Positions 47,122-57,881 are shown, counted from the stretch's first letter. The stretch is DNA of 64,000 bases from Bacteroidota bacterium (GCA_016194985.1 JACQAK010000007.1:1-64000), one strand, 5' to 3'. Notes: generated by a model from the letters alone, not told the origin. A program made the numbers and translations.

Positions 47122-49620
47122 GTGCTACAAAAACACTATTATACTATCTGTATCTTCTTTCTTGGAGTTATTTGCTTTGGGCAAACAGCTACTATTTCAG
47201 GTACAATCAGGGATGATGACGGTGTAAGTATTCCTGACGTACAAATAGCCGTTTTAGAAGATGGTTCGTACGCAACCAGCAGCGATGCCAACGGCCACTA
47301 TACTCTAATCGTTCCTGCCGATAAAGATATTACTATATCCGCCTATAATATTAGCTATAAGCAGGTTAATCAAAAATTCAAGTTAAAATCAGGAGAAAAA
47401 GTAAGCTATAATCCCAGATTAGCTGTAAAAAACACTATTACTCAGGTAGATGTGGTTTATGAAAAAAACAGAAATCAGGAAATACAACGCATCGATCCTA
47501 AAAACTTCATCTATATTCCCAGTCCCAGCGGTAATTTAGAAGATCTCATCAAAACCCAGATTGGCGTCAGCAGCAATAATGAGTTAAGCAGCGGCTATTC
47601 GGTACGAGGAGGAAATTTTGATGAGAACCTGGTATATGTGAATGACATTGAAGTATATCGTCCCTTTTTAGCCAGAAGCGGACAACAGGAAGGATTAAGT
47701 TTTGCTAATCCGGATATGGTAAGTAATATTAATTTTTCGGCCGGTGGTTTTGAAGCCAAATATGGCGATAAAATGTCATCGGTATTGGATATCACTTACA
47801 AGAAGCCATTAAAGTTTGGCGGAACCGTCAGCGGGAGTTTATTAGGAGGGAGTTTACATGTACAAGGCGTATCTAAAAACAGGGTATTTGCCTGGAGCAT
47901 TGGTTCCCGGTACAAATCGAATGCCTATTTGCTAAAAAGTATGGACACCAAAGGGGAATATCGCCCGAGATTTTATGACGTTCAAACATTTTTAACCTTT
48001 ACCTTAAATGAAAAATGGAGTATCGAATTTTTGGGAAACGTGGCCAATAACCAATATTTGGTTATTCCTGCCAACCGCGAAACTACCTTTGGAACCGTAA
48101 ATAATGCCATTAAATTAAGTATCTATTTTGACGGTCAGGAGTTAACTCAATATAATACCATGATGGGTGGTTTGTCTACCACCTTTAAACCCAATTCCCG
48201 AACTAAATTAAAATTAATAACCTCTGCATACAAAGCCCAAGAGGAAGAAAAATATACCGTGCAAGGTCAATATTATATTGACCAGCTGGAAGCTGATTTT
48301 GGCAAAGATAATTTTGGTCAAGTAGCCTTTAACAGAGGCGTTGGTACTTTTTTAAACAATGGAAGAAACCGTATTGATGCCAATGTATTTAATATTGAAC
48401 ACAAGGGAACACGCCAGGTTGGAAGAAGCAGCGAACTCTTATGGGGTATCCGCTATCAGCACGAAATTATTCATGATAAATTAAGTGAATGGAGAACCAT
48501 TGATTCGGCAGGCTATGTAAGCCCATACAATCCAACTGAAATCAACCTAATTGATGTTTTAAAAACAAAAATAAATCTGGAAACCAATCGTGTACAAGGT
48601 TATGTACAATATATCTACAGCAAACAATTACGCGATTCATCTACATTTACTGCTACGGGAGGCATAAGAGCCAATTACTGGGATTTTAACAAACAAACCG
48701 TTGTATCTCCCAGAGTAACTTTATCCTACAAACCAAACTGGACACGTGATATTTTATTCAAAGCATCATGGGGCTACTATTACCAACCTCCGTTTTACAG
48801 GGAGATGCGAGGCTTTGACGGACAATTAAATCCAAACATCAGAGCTCAGCAATCTATTCACTATTTATTATCCGGTGATTATAATTTCAAATTATGGCGT
48901 CGGCCGTTTAAAGTTATTTTAGCGGGATACTATAAAGAAATGAAAGACCTGATCCCTTATGAAATCGACAATACGCGTATCCGTTATTTTGCTACTAATA
49001 ATTCGGTGGGATATACGGAAGGAATTGATTTAAGGATCAATGGGGAATTTGTGAAAGGCATTGAATCGTGGGCCACTATTGGTGTTTTAAAAACAATGGA
49101 AAACATCAGCAATGACAGAAGAGTTACTTACTTTAACAGCGACGGTGATTCTATTGTAAAAGGACTCACCTTTAATAACAAACCGGTAGATAGCCTTGTG
49201 GTTTATCCTGGCTACATTCCTCGTCCTACAGATCAACGAGTAACTTTTGGCATGTTCTTTCAGGACTATATTCCAAAATTACCTTCCTGCAAAATGTATT
49301 TGAATATGCAGTTTGGAACCGGTTTACCCTTTGGCCCACCTGGTCATGAGCGCTGGAAACAGGTATTGCGAATGCCTCCATACAGAAGGGTTGATATTGG
49401 GTTTGCCTATCAGATCATAAAGGAGGATAAACCTTTACCAAAGAAAAATCCGTTCCATCAATTAAAAGGAATGTTTATCAGTATTGAAGTATTTAATTTA
49501 CTACAGGTAAATAATACGGTGTCCTACACATGGGTAACAGATGTTACCAACAGACAATATGCTGTTCCAAATTATTTAACACGACGAACATTAAACTTAA
49601 AGTTGCAGGTGAAGTTCTAA
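47122..49620 (+). CDS. TonB-dependent receptor with CarboxypepD_reg-like N-terminal domain
   Basis: 'ISGTIRDDDGVSIPDVQIAVLEDGSYATSSDANGHYTLIVP', plug 'SSGYSVRGGNFDENLVYVNDIEVYRPFL', beta-strand-rich barrel to C-terminal aromatic end; GTG start. Confidence 0.9.
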   Translation: MLQKHYYTICIFFLGVICFGQTATISGTIRDDDGVSIPDVQIAVLEDGSYATSSDANGHYTLIVPADKDITISAYNISYKQVNQKFKLKSGEKVSYNPRLAVKNTITQVDVVYEKNRNQEIQRIDPKNFIYIPSPSGNLEDLIKTQIGVSSNNELSSGYSVRGGNFDENLVYVNDIEVYRPFLARSGQQEGLSFANPDMVSNINFSAGGFEAKYGDKMSSVLDITYKKPLKFGGTVSGSLLGGSLHVQGVSKNRVFAWSIGSRYKSNAYLLKSMDTKGEYRPRFYDVQTFLTFTLNEKWSIEFLGNVANNQYLVIPANRETTFGTVNNAIKLSIYFDGQELTQYNTMMGGLSTTFKPNSRTKLKLITSAYKAQEEEKYTVQGQYYIDQLEADFGKDNFGQVAFNRGVGTFLNNGRNRIDANVFNIEHKGTRQVGRSSELLWGIRYQHEIIHDKLSEWRTIDSAGYVSPYNPTEINLIDVLKTKINLETNRVQGYVQYIYSKQLRDSSTFTATGGIRANYWDFNKQTVVSPRVTLSYKPNWTRDILFKASWGYYYQPPFYREMRGFDGQLNPNIRAQQSIHYLLSGDYNFKLWRRPFKVILAGYYKEMKDLIPYEIDNTRIRYFATNNSVGYTEGIDLRINGEFVKGIESWATIGVLKTMENISNDRRVTYFNSDGDSIVKGLTFNNKPVDSLVVYPGYIPRPTDQRVTFGMFFQDYIPKLPSCKMYLNMQFGTGLPFGPPGHERWKQVLRMPPYRRVDIGFAYQIIKEDKPLPKKNPFHQLKGMFISIEVFNLLQVNNTVSYTWVTDVTNRQYAVPNYLTRRTLNLKLQVKF

Positions 49621-50637
49621 CTAGAGCTTTTTTAAAACCTCCAGAACCTTTGTAAGCATATCATCCGTGAAATCAAGATGAGTCACAAAACGAACGGTTT
49701 GTTTTCCAAAGGCAGAAGACTTTATCCCATACGGTTTTAATTTTTCATCAAATGATGCCGCCGTGTATTTTTCCGTTAAATTAAAAATAACAATGTTTGT
49801 ATCTACCGGCATTACACTTTCTACATAAGGTAAAGTGGCCAATGTATCTCCAATTTGTCTGGCTCTTGTATGATCTTCTTTTAATCGGTCAATGTTGTTA
49901 TCCAGTGCATAAATTCCGGCAGCGGCTAAAAATCCTACCTGACGCATTCCTCCTCCAAATACTTTACGAAGGCGTCTGGCTTTTTTAATGAATGTTTTAT
50001 TTCCTAATAATAATGATCCCACCGGCGTTCCCAATCCTTTACTCAAACAAATAGAAATTGAATCAAACTGGTTCCCTATGTCGCCTGCCGTATAATCTGT
50101 TTCTACCAGGGCATTAAAAATACGGGCACCATCTAAATGCAAAGCCAATTGCTGTTGTTCACATATTTTTTTAATTGCCTTAACCGAATCTAAATCATAA
50201 TAACTTCCTCCTGCCTTGTTCACTGTATTTTCAAGACATACTAATGATGTTCGGGTTAACCAGTCATATTCTGCATTGATATTATCTTCAACATGTTTCG
50301 CAGTTATTCGACCTCTGTCGCCCTGTATCAGTTTTGCCTGAACACCCGAGTTAAAAGAAATCCCCCCTCCCTCGTAATTGTAAATATGAGAATTCGCATC
50401 GCAAATTAATTCATCTCCCGGTTGAGTATGACATTTAATAGCAATTTGATTAGTCATTGTTCCGCTGGGACAAAACAATGCTGCTTCTTTATTAAATAAA
50501 CGAGCTGCCTTTTCTTCCAATACCAGTACAGTTGGATCTTCATTAAATACATCATCACCAACAGGTGCCGACATCATCATTTCCATCATGCCTTTGGAAG
50601 GCTTAGTAACAGTATCGCTTCTTAAATCAATTATCAT
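49621..50637 (-). CDS. ltaE: Low-specificity L-threonine aldolase family (PLP)
   Basis: 'IDLRSDTVTKPSKGMMEMMMSAPVGDDVFNEDPTVLVLEEKAARLF', 'HLDGARIFNALVETD', 'SICLSKGLGTPVGSLLLGN' (PLP Lys). Confidence 0.93.
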   Translation of the reverse strand: MIIDLRSDTVTKPSKGMMEMMMSAPVGDDVFNEDPTVLVLEEKAARLFNKEAALFCPSGTMTNQIAIKCHTQPGDELICDANSHIYNYEGGGISFNSGVQAKLIQGDRGRITAKHVEDNINAEYDWLTRTSLVCLENTVNKAGGSYYDLDSVKAIKKICEQQQLALHLDGARIFNALVETDYTAGDIGNQFDSISICLSKGLGTPVGSLLLGNKTFIKKARRLRKVFGGGMRQVGFLAAAGIYALDNNIDRLKEDHTRARQIGDTLATLPYVESVMPVDTNIVIFNLTEKYTAASFDEKLKPYGIKSSAFGKQTVRFVTHLDFTDDMLTKVLEVLKKL

Positions 50638-50717
50638 GTGTAGAATTTTTATATGTAAACATAAGAGAATATTTTTTAAATCTTAAACAATCTTATGTAT
50701 TTGTTGTTTACTTTATA

Positions 50718-51404
50718 ATGAAAACAACGCTTATCATAGGAGCATCTTCGGGAATAGGAAAAGCTTTGGCACAACAACTCATTAGTCAAAATGAACAGGT
50801 CATTTCTCTGTCCAGACAACTATCCGATTTTAAAACCACTCAATTTATCCAACATGATATATTATCATATACCGACCTGCCAAAGATAGAAGGTGTTATT
50901 GATGGGCTGGTATATTGCCCGGGATCTATTAATCTAAAGCCCTTTCGCACACTCAAACTTTCTGATTACAGAAATGATTTTGAGCTGAATGTATTAGGTG
51001 CAATCAAAAGCATACAGGCTTACACTTCCAATATGCAACTTTCGAAAAACGCATCTGTTGTATTATTTAGCACCGTAGCAGTACAAACAGGAATGCCTTT
51101 TCATTCGGCTGTATCGGCAAGTAAAGGTGCTGTTGAAGGACTGACCAGAGCCCTGGCTGCAGAATTCTCGCCAAAGATCAGAGTGAATTGTGTGGCACCT
51201 TCCTTAACCTATACGCCACTAGCAGATAAATTAGTAAATACTTCCGAGAAACTCGAAGCCGGAAATCAACGCCACCCATTAAAACGTATTGGACAGCCTG
51301 AGGATATTGCCAACATGGTTGAGTTTTTATTATCTGAAAAAGCTTCCTGGATAACCGGGCAAATACTTTCTGTAGATGGCGGTATGTCTGCCTTAAAAGT
51401 ATAG
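50718..51404 (+). CDS. SDR-family oxidoreductase
   Basis: 'TLIIGASSGIGKALAQQLI', 'VVLFSTVAVQTGMPFHSAVSASKGAVEGLTRALAAEF', 'ITGQILSVDGGMSALKV'. Confidence 0.92.
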   Translation: MKTTLIIGASSGIGKALAQQLISQNEQVISLSRQLSDFKTTQFIQHDILSYTDLPKIEGVIDGLVYCPGSINLKPFRTLKLSDYRNDFELNVLGAIKSIQAYTSNMQLSKNASVVLFSTVAVQTGMPFHSAVSASKGAVEGLTRALAAEFSPKIRVNCVAPSLTYTPLADKLVNTSEKLEAGNQRHPLKRIGQPEDIANMVEFLLSEKASWITGQILSVDGGMSALKV

Positions 51405-51406
51405 CT

Positions 51407-52075
51407 ATGACTTCTAAAACTACACAACGAAACTTTTCATTTGTTGATCTAATGGGCTTAGAACAGCGTTACCGTGCTGCTTTTGTCAATTCGCTGTCCG
51501 GATTTAAAAGCGTGGCGCTTATTGGGACTACGGATGCTAAACATCAAACCAATCTTGCCATTTTTAATTCTTTTGTTCATATCGGTGCCAATCCTCCCTA
51601 TATTGGCTTTATTTCGCGTCCTGATTCGGTAGACCGACATACGCTATCCAATATTCTGGAAAGTGGTCATTATACAATTAATCATATCAACGAAGAGATC
51701 TATCAACAGGCACATCAAAGCTCTGCGCGCTATCCAAAAGACATATCCGAGTTTGATGCCACCCATTTAACTCCCGATTATAAATCAGGATTTAAAGCAC
51801 CTTATGTAAAAGAAAGTCATATTCAACTGGGTGTGCAATTTAAAGAACGTATCGACATTAAAACCAACCATACTATTTTAATTATAGGACAAATACAACA
51901 GGTTTATTTTCCTAACGACTGCTTATGTGAAGATGGTTTTTTAGATATTGAAAAAGCAAAAACAATTACCTGCAGCGGGCTTGACAGCTATCATAAAACA
52001 GAGCGTCTTGCCCGATTAACGTATGCCAAAACCGACAGGGCTTTATCTTATGCCAAACTTGGATATATTGAATAA
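51407..52075 (+). CDS. Flavin reductase family (FMN-binding split-barrel) protein
   Basis: 'FVNSLSGFKSVALIGTTDAKHQTNLAIFNSFVHIGANPPYIGFISRPDSVDRHTLSNILESGHYTINHI'. Confidence 0.88.
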   Translation: MTSKTTQRNFSFVDLMGLEQRYRAAFVNSLSGFKSVALIGTTDAKHQTNLAIFNSFVHIGANPPYIGFISRPDSVDRHTLSNILESGHYTINHINEEIYQQAHQSSARYPKDISEFDATHLTPDYKSGFKAPYVKESHIQLGVQFKERIDIKTNHTILIIGQIQQVYFPNDCLCEDGFLDIEKAKTITCSGLDSYHKTERLARLTYAKTDRALSYAKLGYIE

Positions 52076-52077
52076 TT

Positions 52078-52545
52078 ATGAATCGCTATCTTAAACTCAG
52101 TCTTTGCATTATCATTCCCCTCGCGATAGGTGGTATTTCCGGATTTGCAACGGTAGCAAGCGTCAATACATGGTACGTTACCTTACATAAACCGTCTTTT
52201 AATCCTCCTAATTATTTGTTTGGCCCAGTATGGACAACTCTTTATCTATTAATGGGTATTTCACTATATATGATCTTACAAATGCCTGCTACAAAAATTA
52301 AACATTCGGCCATTACTCTATTTTGTATACAATTACTTTTAAATTTTTGCTGGAGCTTTTTGTTCTTTAAATTTCAATTATTGGGCATAGCCTTCATAGA
52401 AATTATTGTGATGTGGGTTAGCATCCTTACGATGATCATTCTCTTTTTCGAAATCAACAGAAAAGCCGCATTATTACAAGTACCTTATCTTTTATGGGTA
52501 AGTTTTGCCAGTGTTTTAAATGGCAGCATTTGGTTTTTAAACTAA
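52078..52545 (+). CDS. tspO: TspO/MBR family protein
   Basis: 'WYVTLHKPSFNPPNYLFGPVWTTLYLLMGISLYMI', 'QLLLNFCWSFLFF', C-terminal 'VLNGSIWFLN'. Confidence 0.92.
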   Translation: MNRYLKLSLCIIIPLAIGGISGFATVASVNTWYVTLHKPSFNPPNYLFGPVWTTLYLLMGISLYMILQMPATKIKHSAITLFCIQLLLNFCWSFLFFKFQLLGIAFIEIIVMWVSILTMIILFFEINRKAALLQVPYLLWVSFASVLNGSIWFLN

Positions 52546-52692
52546 CTTCTATATTTACATCCTGAACTAGTTGTAATAATTTACCATTAAAAAAACACAA
52601 TAATTACTTCTGGTTTTTATGTTAAAATGAAGATTTATTCCTTGTAAAAGCATTTTTTATAATTATCTTAGATGTTATATAAAACAAGGCCT

Positions 52693-54786
52693 ATGCAAAA
52701 AATCATTATTACTCTTTTTACTTTGTGTTTAGCAACAAAAGTTACTAATGCTCAAACTCACCGATGTGCTTCTACTGAAGCTTCTGAAATTCATTTCAAA
52801 AAACATCCCGAACTAAAAAAGGCGTTTGATGACTATCAGGCAAGTTTTAATGCTCAATTAAACAGTAGCAATACCCACTCTGCATCAAAGCTTTTAACAA
52901 GTACCAATTATACCATTCCTATGGTGTTTCACATTCTACACTTAAATGGTGTTGAAAATATTTCTGATGCGCAAGTTATGGATGCCGTTAAAGTATTAAA
53001 TGTTGATTTTGCCAAACGTAATGCCGATACAAGTAATACTCTCCCTGTATTTAAATCCATTGCCGATTCAGTATCCATCAGATTTGCGTTAGCGGCCAAG
53101 GACCCTAACGGGAATTGCACCAATGGAATTGTTCGTTACTTTAATTCGGATGCCAACTGGAATGATGCTTCCAGTACACTATATGCACAAGGCTGGGATC
53201 CTACTAAATACTTAAATATTTATGTAGTAAAAACAATCACTATGAGTAGTGGTTTCAGTGCTGCTGGTTACACTTATCTTCCGGGTTCATGGTCTTATGG
53301 TGCTCCTCAGGATGCAATTGTATTATTGCATGACTATACAGGTACAATAGGAACTTCCTCAGCCTTTCATTCTCATGTACTAACACATGAAGTAGGACAT
53401 TGGTTCAACTTATTACATGTATTCGGTTGGAATTCCTGTGCCGTAGATTGTAATAATGATGATTTTGTGAACGATACTCCAACTACTCCGGGTTATTTAA
53501 GCTGTCCTTCTACTTACGATATTTGTACCCCGGGTATACCGGAAAATTATCAGAATTTTATGGATTATTCTTACTGCGAAACGATGTTTACCCAGGAGCA
53601 GGCACTGAGAATGGAGGCTGCTGCTCAATCCGGAATTGTAGGAAGAAGTAATTTATGGTCAGCCTCTAATTTAATGTCCACCGGCATTAGTCCAACTGTG
53701 GCTTGCCCTCCAACAGCATTATTCAAATCAAATACACAAATGGTATGTGCCGGACAAAACGTTTATTTTACAGATCAAAGTAATGTTGCTGTTCCTACAA
53801 ATTGGTCGTGGACTTTTGAAGGAGGAACTCCTAATGTATCCAGTGTTCAAAACCCTACCGTTACATACAGCAGTCCCGGAACCTATTCCGTACAATTGAT
53901 TGCAGGTAATTCAGCAGGTAATTCTATTCCTGAAACTAAAATCGGCTATATCACGGTATTATCCTCTCCGATAACAAGCAACTTAATAGAAAGCTTTGAG
54001 GGCTCCCCTATCCCAAACAGTACCTGGATCGTAAAAAATGTCTCTTTATACAATACCGATTGGCAACAAACAAATATGGCAGCTGCTTCCGGAAGTAAAA
54101 GTGCCTATGTGAGTGAAAATATTTCTCCTTCTTCTGTAGCCGAATTATTCTCTCCTATCTATAACTTCAGTGCTATGCCATCTGTTGCCCTAACCTATAA
54201 ATGGGCGGGTGCTGAAAGAAATACAACTACTACCAGCTCAACCGATCAATTTGGACTTTTCTACTCTACAAATTGTGGATTAACGTGGATACCACGACTT
54301 ATCAGAAATATAAAATCAGGTGCGGTAGGCGTTAACGGCGTTGTTAATGGAAATTACCATCCGAGTTCTTCCGAATTTTATCAGGAAAATGTAACACTGG
54401 CAGGTCTAACAGGAGCTACCAGTATTTTATTCAAATTCAAATTCAGCTCAGAAACCGGCACTTCCAATAATTTTTATCTGGATGATATTAATTTAACCAG
54501 TGTTACCGGGTTAAACGAAACATATCAAACACTGATTAATCTGTCTGCATATCCCAGCCCTGCTTCTGATAATGTAACTGTATCTTTTGAATTACTGGAA
54601 GATAAACATGTAGAGATTGTTTTATGTGATGTATTAGGAAGAACTGTTAAACATATTGCCAAACAACAGTTAAGTGCCGGAAATCAGGAACAATTTATTT
54701 CTGTTTCAGATTTAAGTAAAGGCATTTATTTTGTGAACGTAATCGTCAATGATATTTCTACAACTACCAAAATAATGGTAGACTAG
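52693..54786 (+). CDS. M43 (pappalysin-like) zinc metalloprotease with PKD domain and T9SS sorting domain
   Basis: 'VLTHEVGHWFNLLHVFG' (HExxHxxxxxH), 'NFMDYSYCETMFTQEQALRM', PKD 'PTNWSWTFEGGTPNVSSVQNPTVTYSSPGTYSVQLIAGN', T9SS 'LSAYPSPASDNVTVSFE...KGIYFVNVIVNDISTTTKIMVD'. ATG at 52693 preferred. Confidence 0.92.
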   Translation: MQKIIITLFTLCLATKVTNAQTHRCASTEASEIHFKKHPELKKAFDDYQASFNAQLNSSNTHSASKLLTSTNYTIPMVFHILHLNGVENISDAQVMDAVKVLNVDFAKRNADTSNTLPVFKSIADSVSIRFALAAKDPNGNCTNGIVRYFNSDANWNDASSTLYAQGWDPTKYLNIYVVKTITMSSGFSAAGYTYLPGSWSYGAPQDAIVLLHDYTGTIGTSSAFHSHVLTHEVGHWFNLLHVFGWNSCAVDCNNDDFVNDTPTTPGYLSCPSTYDICTPGIPENYQNFMDYSYCETMFTQEQALRMEAAAQSGIVGRSNLWSASNLMSTGISPTVACPPTALFKSNTQMVCAGQNVYFTDQSNVAVPTNWSWTFEGGTPNVSSVQNPTVTYSSPGTYSVQLIAGNSAGNSIPETKIGYITVLSSPITSNLIESFEGSPIPNSTWIVKNVSLYNTDWQQTNMAAASGSKSAYVSENISPSSVAELFSPIYNFSAMPSVALTYKWAGAERNTTTTSSTDQFGLFYSTNCGLTWIPRLIRNIKSGAVGVNGVVNGNYHPSSSEFYQENVTLAGLTGATSILFKFKFSSETGTSNNFYLDDINLTSVTGLNETYQTLINLSAYPSPASDNVTVSFELLEDKHVEIVLCDVLGRTVKHIAKQQLSAGNQEQFISVSDLSKGIYFVNVIVNDISTTTKIMVD

Positions 54787-54803
54787 TTATAGGTCTGCAT
54801 TCA

Positions 54804-56537
54804 TTATGGTTGAAAGACCCTGATATAGAATATAAAACCATTTTTCCGATATAGCTCTTTAAGATAGGGACTATCACGTTTTACGACATCTTCATCATTT
54901 ACCTTTGCTACAAAACAAGCAGGTTTATCTGATTTAATGCTCTCCAGCCAATGAGTTCGGATCAATCCGTGCGAAATATCGACATTGATATTTCTGTTTT
55001 CGTATTCTTTCTGATGAAGTTTAATAAAATCTTTGAATGATTGATTGGTCTTTAAAGACGGGTCCAACTCTCCGTAAAACAACGTTGCATAGCTTTTAAA
55101 TCCAATGGTTTCCACTTCAAAATGATGTTTGGCACATTGCTTATAAAACTCAATAGCTGCGCGCTGGGAGTATTGCTCGATCTTAGGTGCCACTACCATA
55201 ATTAAGCTATATACAGCAAATAAAGATGCCAGGCACAACAAATAGATGTATTTAAAATTAGTCTTTCTGATTTTGAATAAACTAAAGTAGATCGCTCCCA
55301 GAAAAACTGCTCCAATTAACCATTCATAGCCACTCCAATAGACATCTGCCTTCAAATTTTCAACCGCAAACTGATCAGCGATGATATTGCTTGATATCAA
55401 CCACGGCTTAAACAAAGGCACAAGACCTATGATTATAAAAGCAAGTCCCAACAACGAACTAATTCCAATAAACAACCAATGAAACCAGGTTTTCCAATGA
55501 TATTGACCGGAAATTATTTTTTGAATAGCATAAGTTGCCAGATAAGTCAAAGGAAAATAACACAGGGAAGAGTAGTGAACAATTTTAGTTTGTACAATAG
55601 AAAATAAAATCAAGACTACCCAAAACAAGCTCATCATCCAACGCTTGGTATGTTTTTGAAAAGGGGTATCACTTGTAGATCGTTTATGAGCTAGTATTAA
55701 AAATAAAGATGAGGGAAAACAGCCTATAAGCAGAACCACAAAGTGATAAATAAACGGCCCTCCATGATCACTGTCTTCTGTATTAAATAACCTGATCTGA
55801 TAGTCAATAAACTCCCTAATCACCTGTCCGTGACCTTTCATCAGCTCAATGGCAAACCAACTCAGTCCGGTAATTAAAAAGGATATGAAGAACACCGCCA
55901 TGAATTTAAAAGAAGATATTTTTTTCAGTTTACCCAACACAAAAAATACGGTTACTGTTAACCCCACTAATATCAATGCGGCCGGACCTTTGGTTAATAA
56001 TGCCAATCCCAAAAAGAAACCTGAAATAATAGCTGTTTTATATCCGAATTTGCCTACCGGATTATTGGTATGCTGTATCAGATAATACACCGACACATAA
56101 ATAAACAAATTAAACCATGGGTCGATGATGCCGCTTTTAAAAAACAAATGTGGCAACAAGGTAGACGCATATACAAACACCCAAATCAATCCGAATCGTT
56201 TATCGTTTAACTCTTTTCCTGTTTTATATAATACCATTAAGGTAATAACGCCACATAAAGCATTAGGAAAACGTGCCGCAAACTCATTCACGCCAAACAC
56301 ATTCATGCTTATGGCCTGTAACCAGATAAACAAAGGTGGCTTTTCCCAAAAAGGATGAAAGTATAACTGCACATCAGAGTAATTGTTGGAAGCCAGCATT
56401 TCTCTGGCACATTCGGCAAAATTGATTTCATCCCAATCAAATAAAGGCATATTCCCTATAAAAGGGATGTATAGTAAGCAGGCCGTTATAAAAATAAAGG
56501 TGTATGCTTTAAAATCGGTATTTAATAATTTAAACAC
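54804..56537 (-). CDS. ArnT-like / GT39-GT83 membrane glycosyltransferase
   Basis: 'LFDWDEINFAECAREML', 'FHPFWEKPPLFIWLQAISMNVFGVNEFAARFPNAL', 'KSGIIDPWFNLFIYVSVYYLI'; many TM segments. Confidence 0.9.
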   Translation of the reverse strand: MFKLLNTDFKAYTFIFITACLLYIPFIGNMPLFDWDEINFAECAREMLASNNYSDVQLYFHPFWEKPPLFIWLQAISMNVFGVNEFAARFPNALCGVITLMVLYKTGKELNDKRFGLIWVFVYASTLLPHLFFKSGIIDPWFNLFIYVSVYYLIQHTNNPVGKFGYKTAIISGFFLGLALLTKGPAALILVGLTVTVFFVLGKLKKISSFKFMAVFFISFLITGLSWFAIELMKGHGQVIREFIDYQIRLFNTEDSDHGGPFIYHFVVLLIGCFPSSLFLILAHKRSTSDTPFQKHTKRWMMSLFWVVLILFSIVQTKIVHYSSLCYFPLTYLATYAIQKIISGQYHWKTWFHWLFIGISSLLGLAFIIIGLVPLFKPWLISSNIIADQFAVENLKADVYWSGYEWLIGAVFLGAIYFSLFKIRKTNFKYIYLLCLASLFAVYSLIMVVAPKIEQYSQRAAIEFYKQCAKHHFEVETIGFKSYATLFYGELDPSLKTNQSFKDFIKLHQKEYENRNINVDISHGLIRTHWLESIKSDKPACFVAKVNDEDVVKRDSPYLKELYRKNGFIFYIRVFQP

Positions 56538-57207
56538 GTATATTATTTTTTTGAGATAACAATTTCGGTAATGGTGAATTTAATTGCGCCCATTTTTTGG
56601 AATGGTAAAACAGGATATAAAATAATAAAGAGAAACTAACGCCTATAACAGATCCTACATATACATCAATGAGCCAATGTTGAGACAGATACACCCTGCT
56701 ATAGGCTGCCAATATTGCCAGTACAAAGCATCCTGTTTTTAAAACATGATTTTTACTCACAAACAACAGGCAAAAAAATAAGGCAAAAGCCGATAAGGCA
56801 TGGCCACTTGGGAAAGAATGAAAAGCAACTACATCTACGCCATCTACTAATTTAAGTTGTTCGCGTACAAAATACTGAAATACAAAATGTGGGCGGTAAA
56901 TTTCATAATATATCCAATGCTTCAAAACATAAGATACGATGCCTGCTCCTGCATAAGAAAGTAATATATATAATGAAACCCTTACATTTTTGAATAAAAA
57001 TAAAAAGGCGATCAATACTGCAAATATTCCATCTCCCAAATGCGTCGCATAAGCAAAAAACTGATCTATTGTTAAATTACCAACATAAGCATTCATTTCC
57101 CTATGGATTTGAACCTTACTTTCATGTATTAATATATTACCAATAAAGCATAGTAACCCTATATAAATAAGAAGGTAAATACCATTATGTTTTAAGAAGG
57201 CTTTCAC
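56530..57207 (-). CDS. PAP2-family phosphatase (lipid A/undecaprenyl-PP type)
   Basis: 'IYYEIYRPHF', 'AFHSFPSGHALSAFALFFCL', 'AAYSRVYLSQHWLIDVYVGSVIG'; overlaps downstream GT by 8 nt. Confidence 0.9.
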   Translation of the reverse strand: MKAFLKHNGIYLLIYIGLLCFIGNILIHESKVQIHREMNAYVGNLTIDQFFAYATHLGDGIFAVLIAFLFLFKNVRVSLYILLSYAGAGIVSYVLKHWIYYEIYRPHFVFQYFVREQLKLVDGVDVVAFHSFPSGHALSAFALFFCLLFVSKNHVLKTGCFVLAILAAYSRVYLSQHWLIDVYVGSVIGVSFSLLFYILFYHSKKWAQLNSPLPKLLSQKNNIRV

Positions 57208-57881
57208 TAATTGCTTTTAACGGTTGGAGTGGTTTCTTTTTTTATTTCGGGTTGTATGGGAGGAGTCACTTTTATATCTTTTTTAAATGGCTTATCCTGT
57301 GCCACTATATCGCACGATGTTTTTATAGCTTGTTTTACCACTTTCATCACACAGTCGGAAGGCTGCACATATATCTGTTTCACAGTACTGTCAGGCATGG
57401 TAAACGACATATCTGTGGCAAAGCTCTTAGGACCTTCAAACAAAAACGGGTCTTTAAAATAATCTTCTAAATGTATATCTTTAATATGAATCTTTTTCTT
57501 CAAAACCACGGTATATAATTCAAAAACCGCATCCACTATTTTAATGGAAATCAGATTTTGCTTACTATCATACCCTATTTTTACGTGTCCCAATACCTGG
57601 GATTTGTAGCTAAAAGGCCCAACTTCTACCTTGGCGTCACAGGTAAAATCGCTGCTATCCGGCTTAAAACTGATCTTTGGATTAACAACCTTCCATTTAT
57701 AATGCCCGTCAATGATCCCCAGCACTTCATACTGACTTTTCCCGTTAATCTCCCCTACTGCCGTAAACACTTTATTGACTGCTCTTTCGCTCAATACAAA
57801 GGCAAAATCATTTGGATTCTGACCTACTAAAGCGGAGGAAAAATGAATTAAAAAAAGAATAATAAGTTTCTTAAATTGCAT
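57207..57881 (-). CDS. Hypothetical secreted protein in operon with PAP2 and GT39-like genes
   Basis: Signal peptide from ATG 57881 'MQFKKLIILFLIHFSSALVGQ'; no family recognised by eye. Confidence 0.6.
   Translation of the reverse strand: MQFKKLIILFLIHFSSALVGQNPNDFAFVLSERAVNKVFTAVGEINGKSQYEVLGIIDGHYKWKVVNPKISFKPDSSDFTCDAKVEVGPFSYKSQVLGHVKIGYDSKQNLISIKIVDAVFELYTVVLKKKIHIKDIHLEDYFKDPFLFEGPKSFATDMSFTMPDSTVKQIYVQPSDCVMKVVKQAIKTSCDIVAQDKPFKKDIKVTPPIQPEIKKETTPTVKSN

Noticed and set aside
57211-57830. Plus-strand ORFs opposite the hypothetical gene at 57207
   Set aside because: The minus-strand ORF has a signal peptide and operon context; the plus-strand ones do not.
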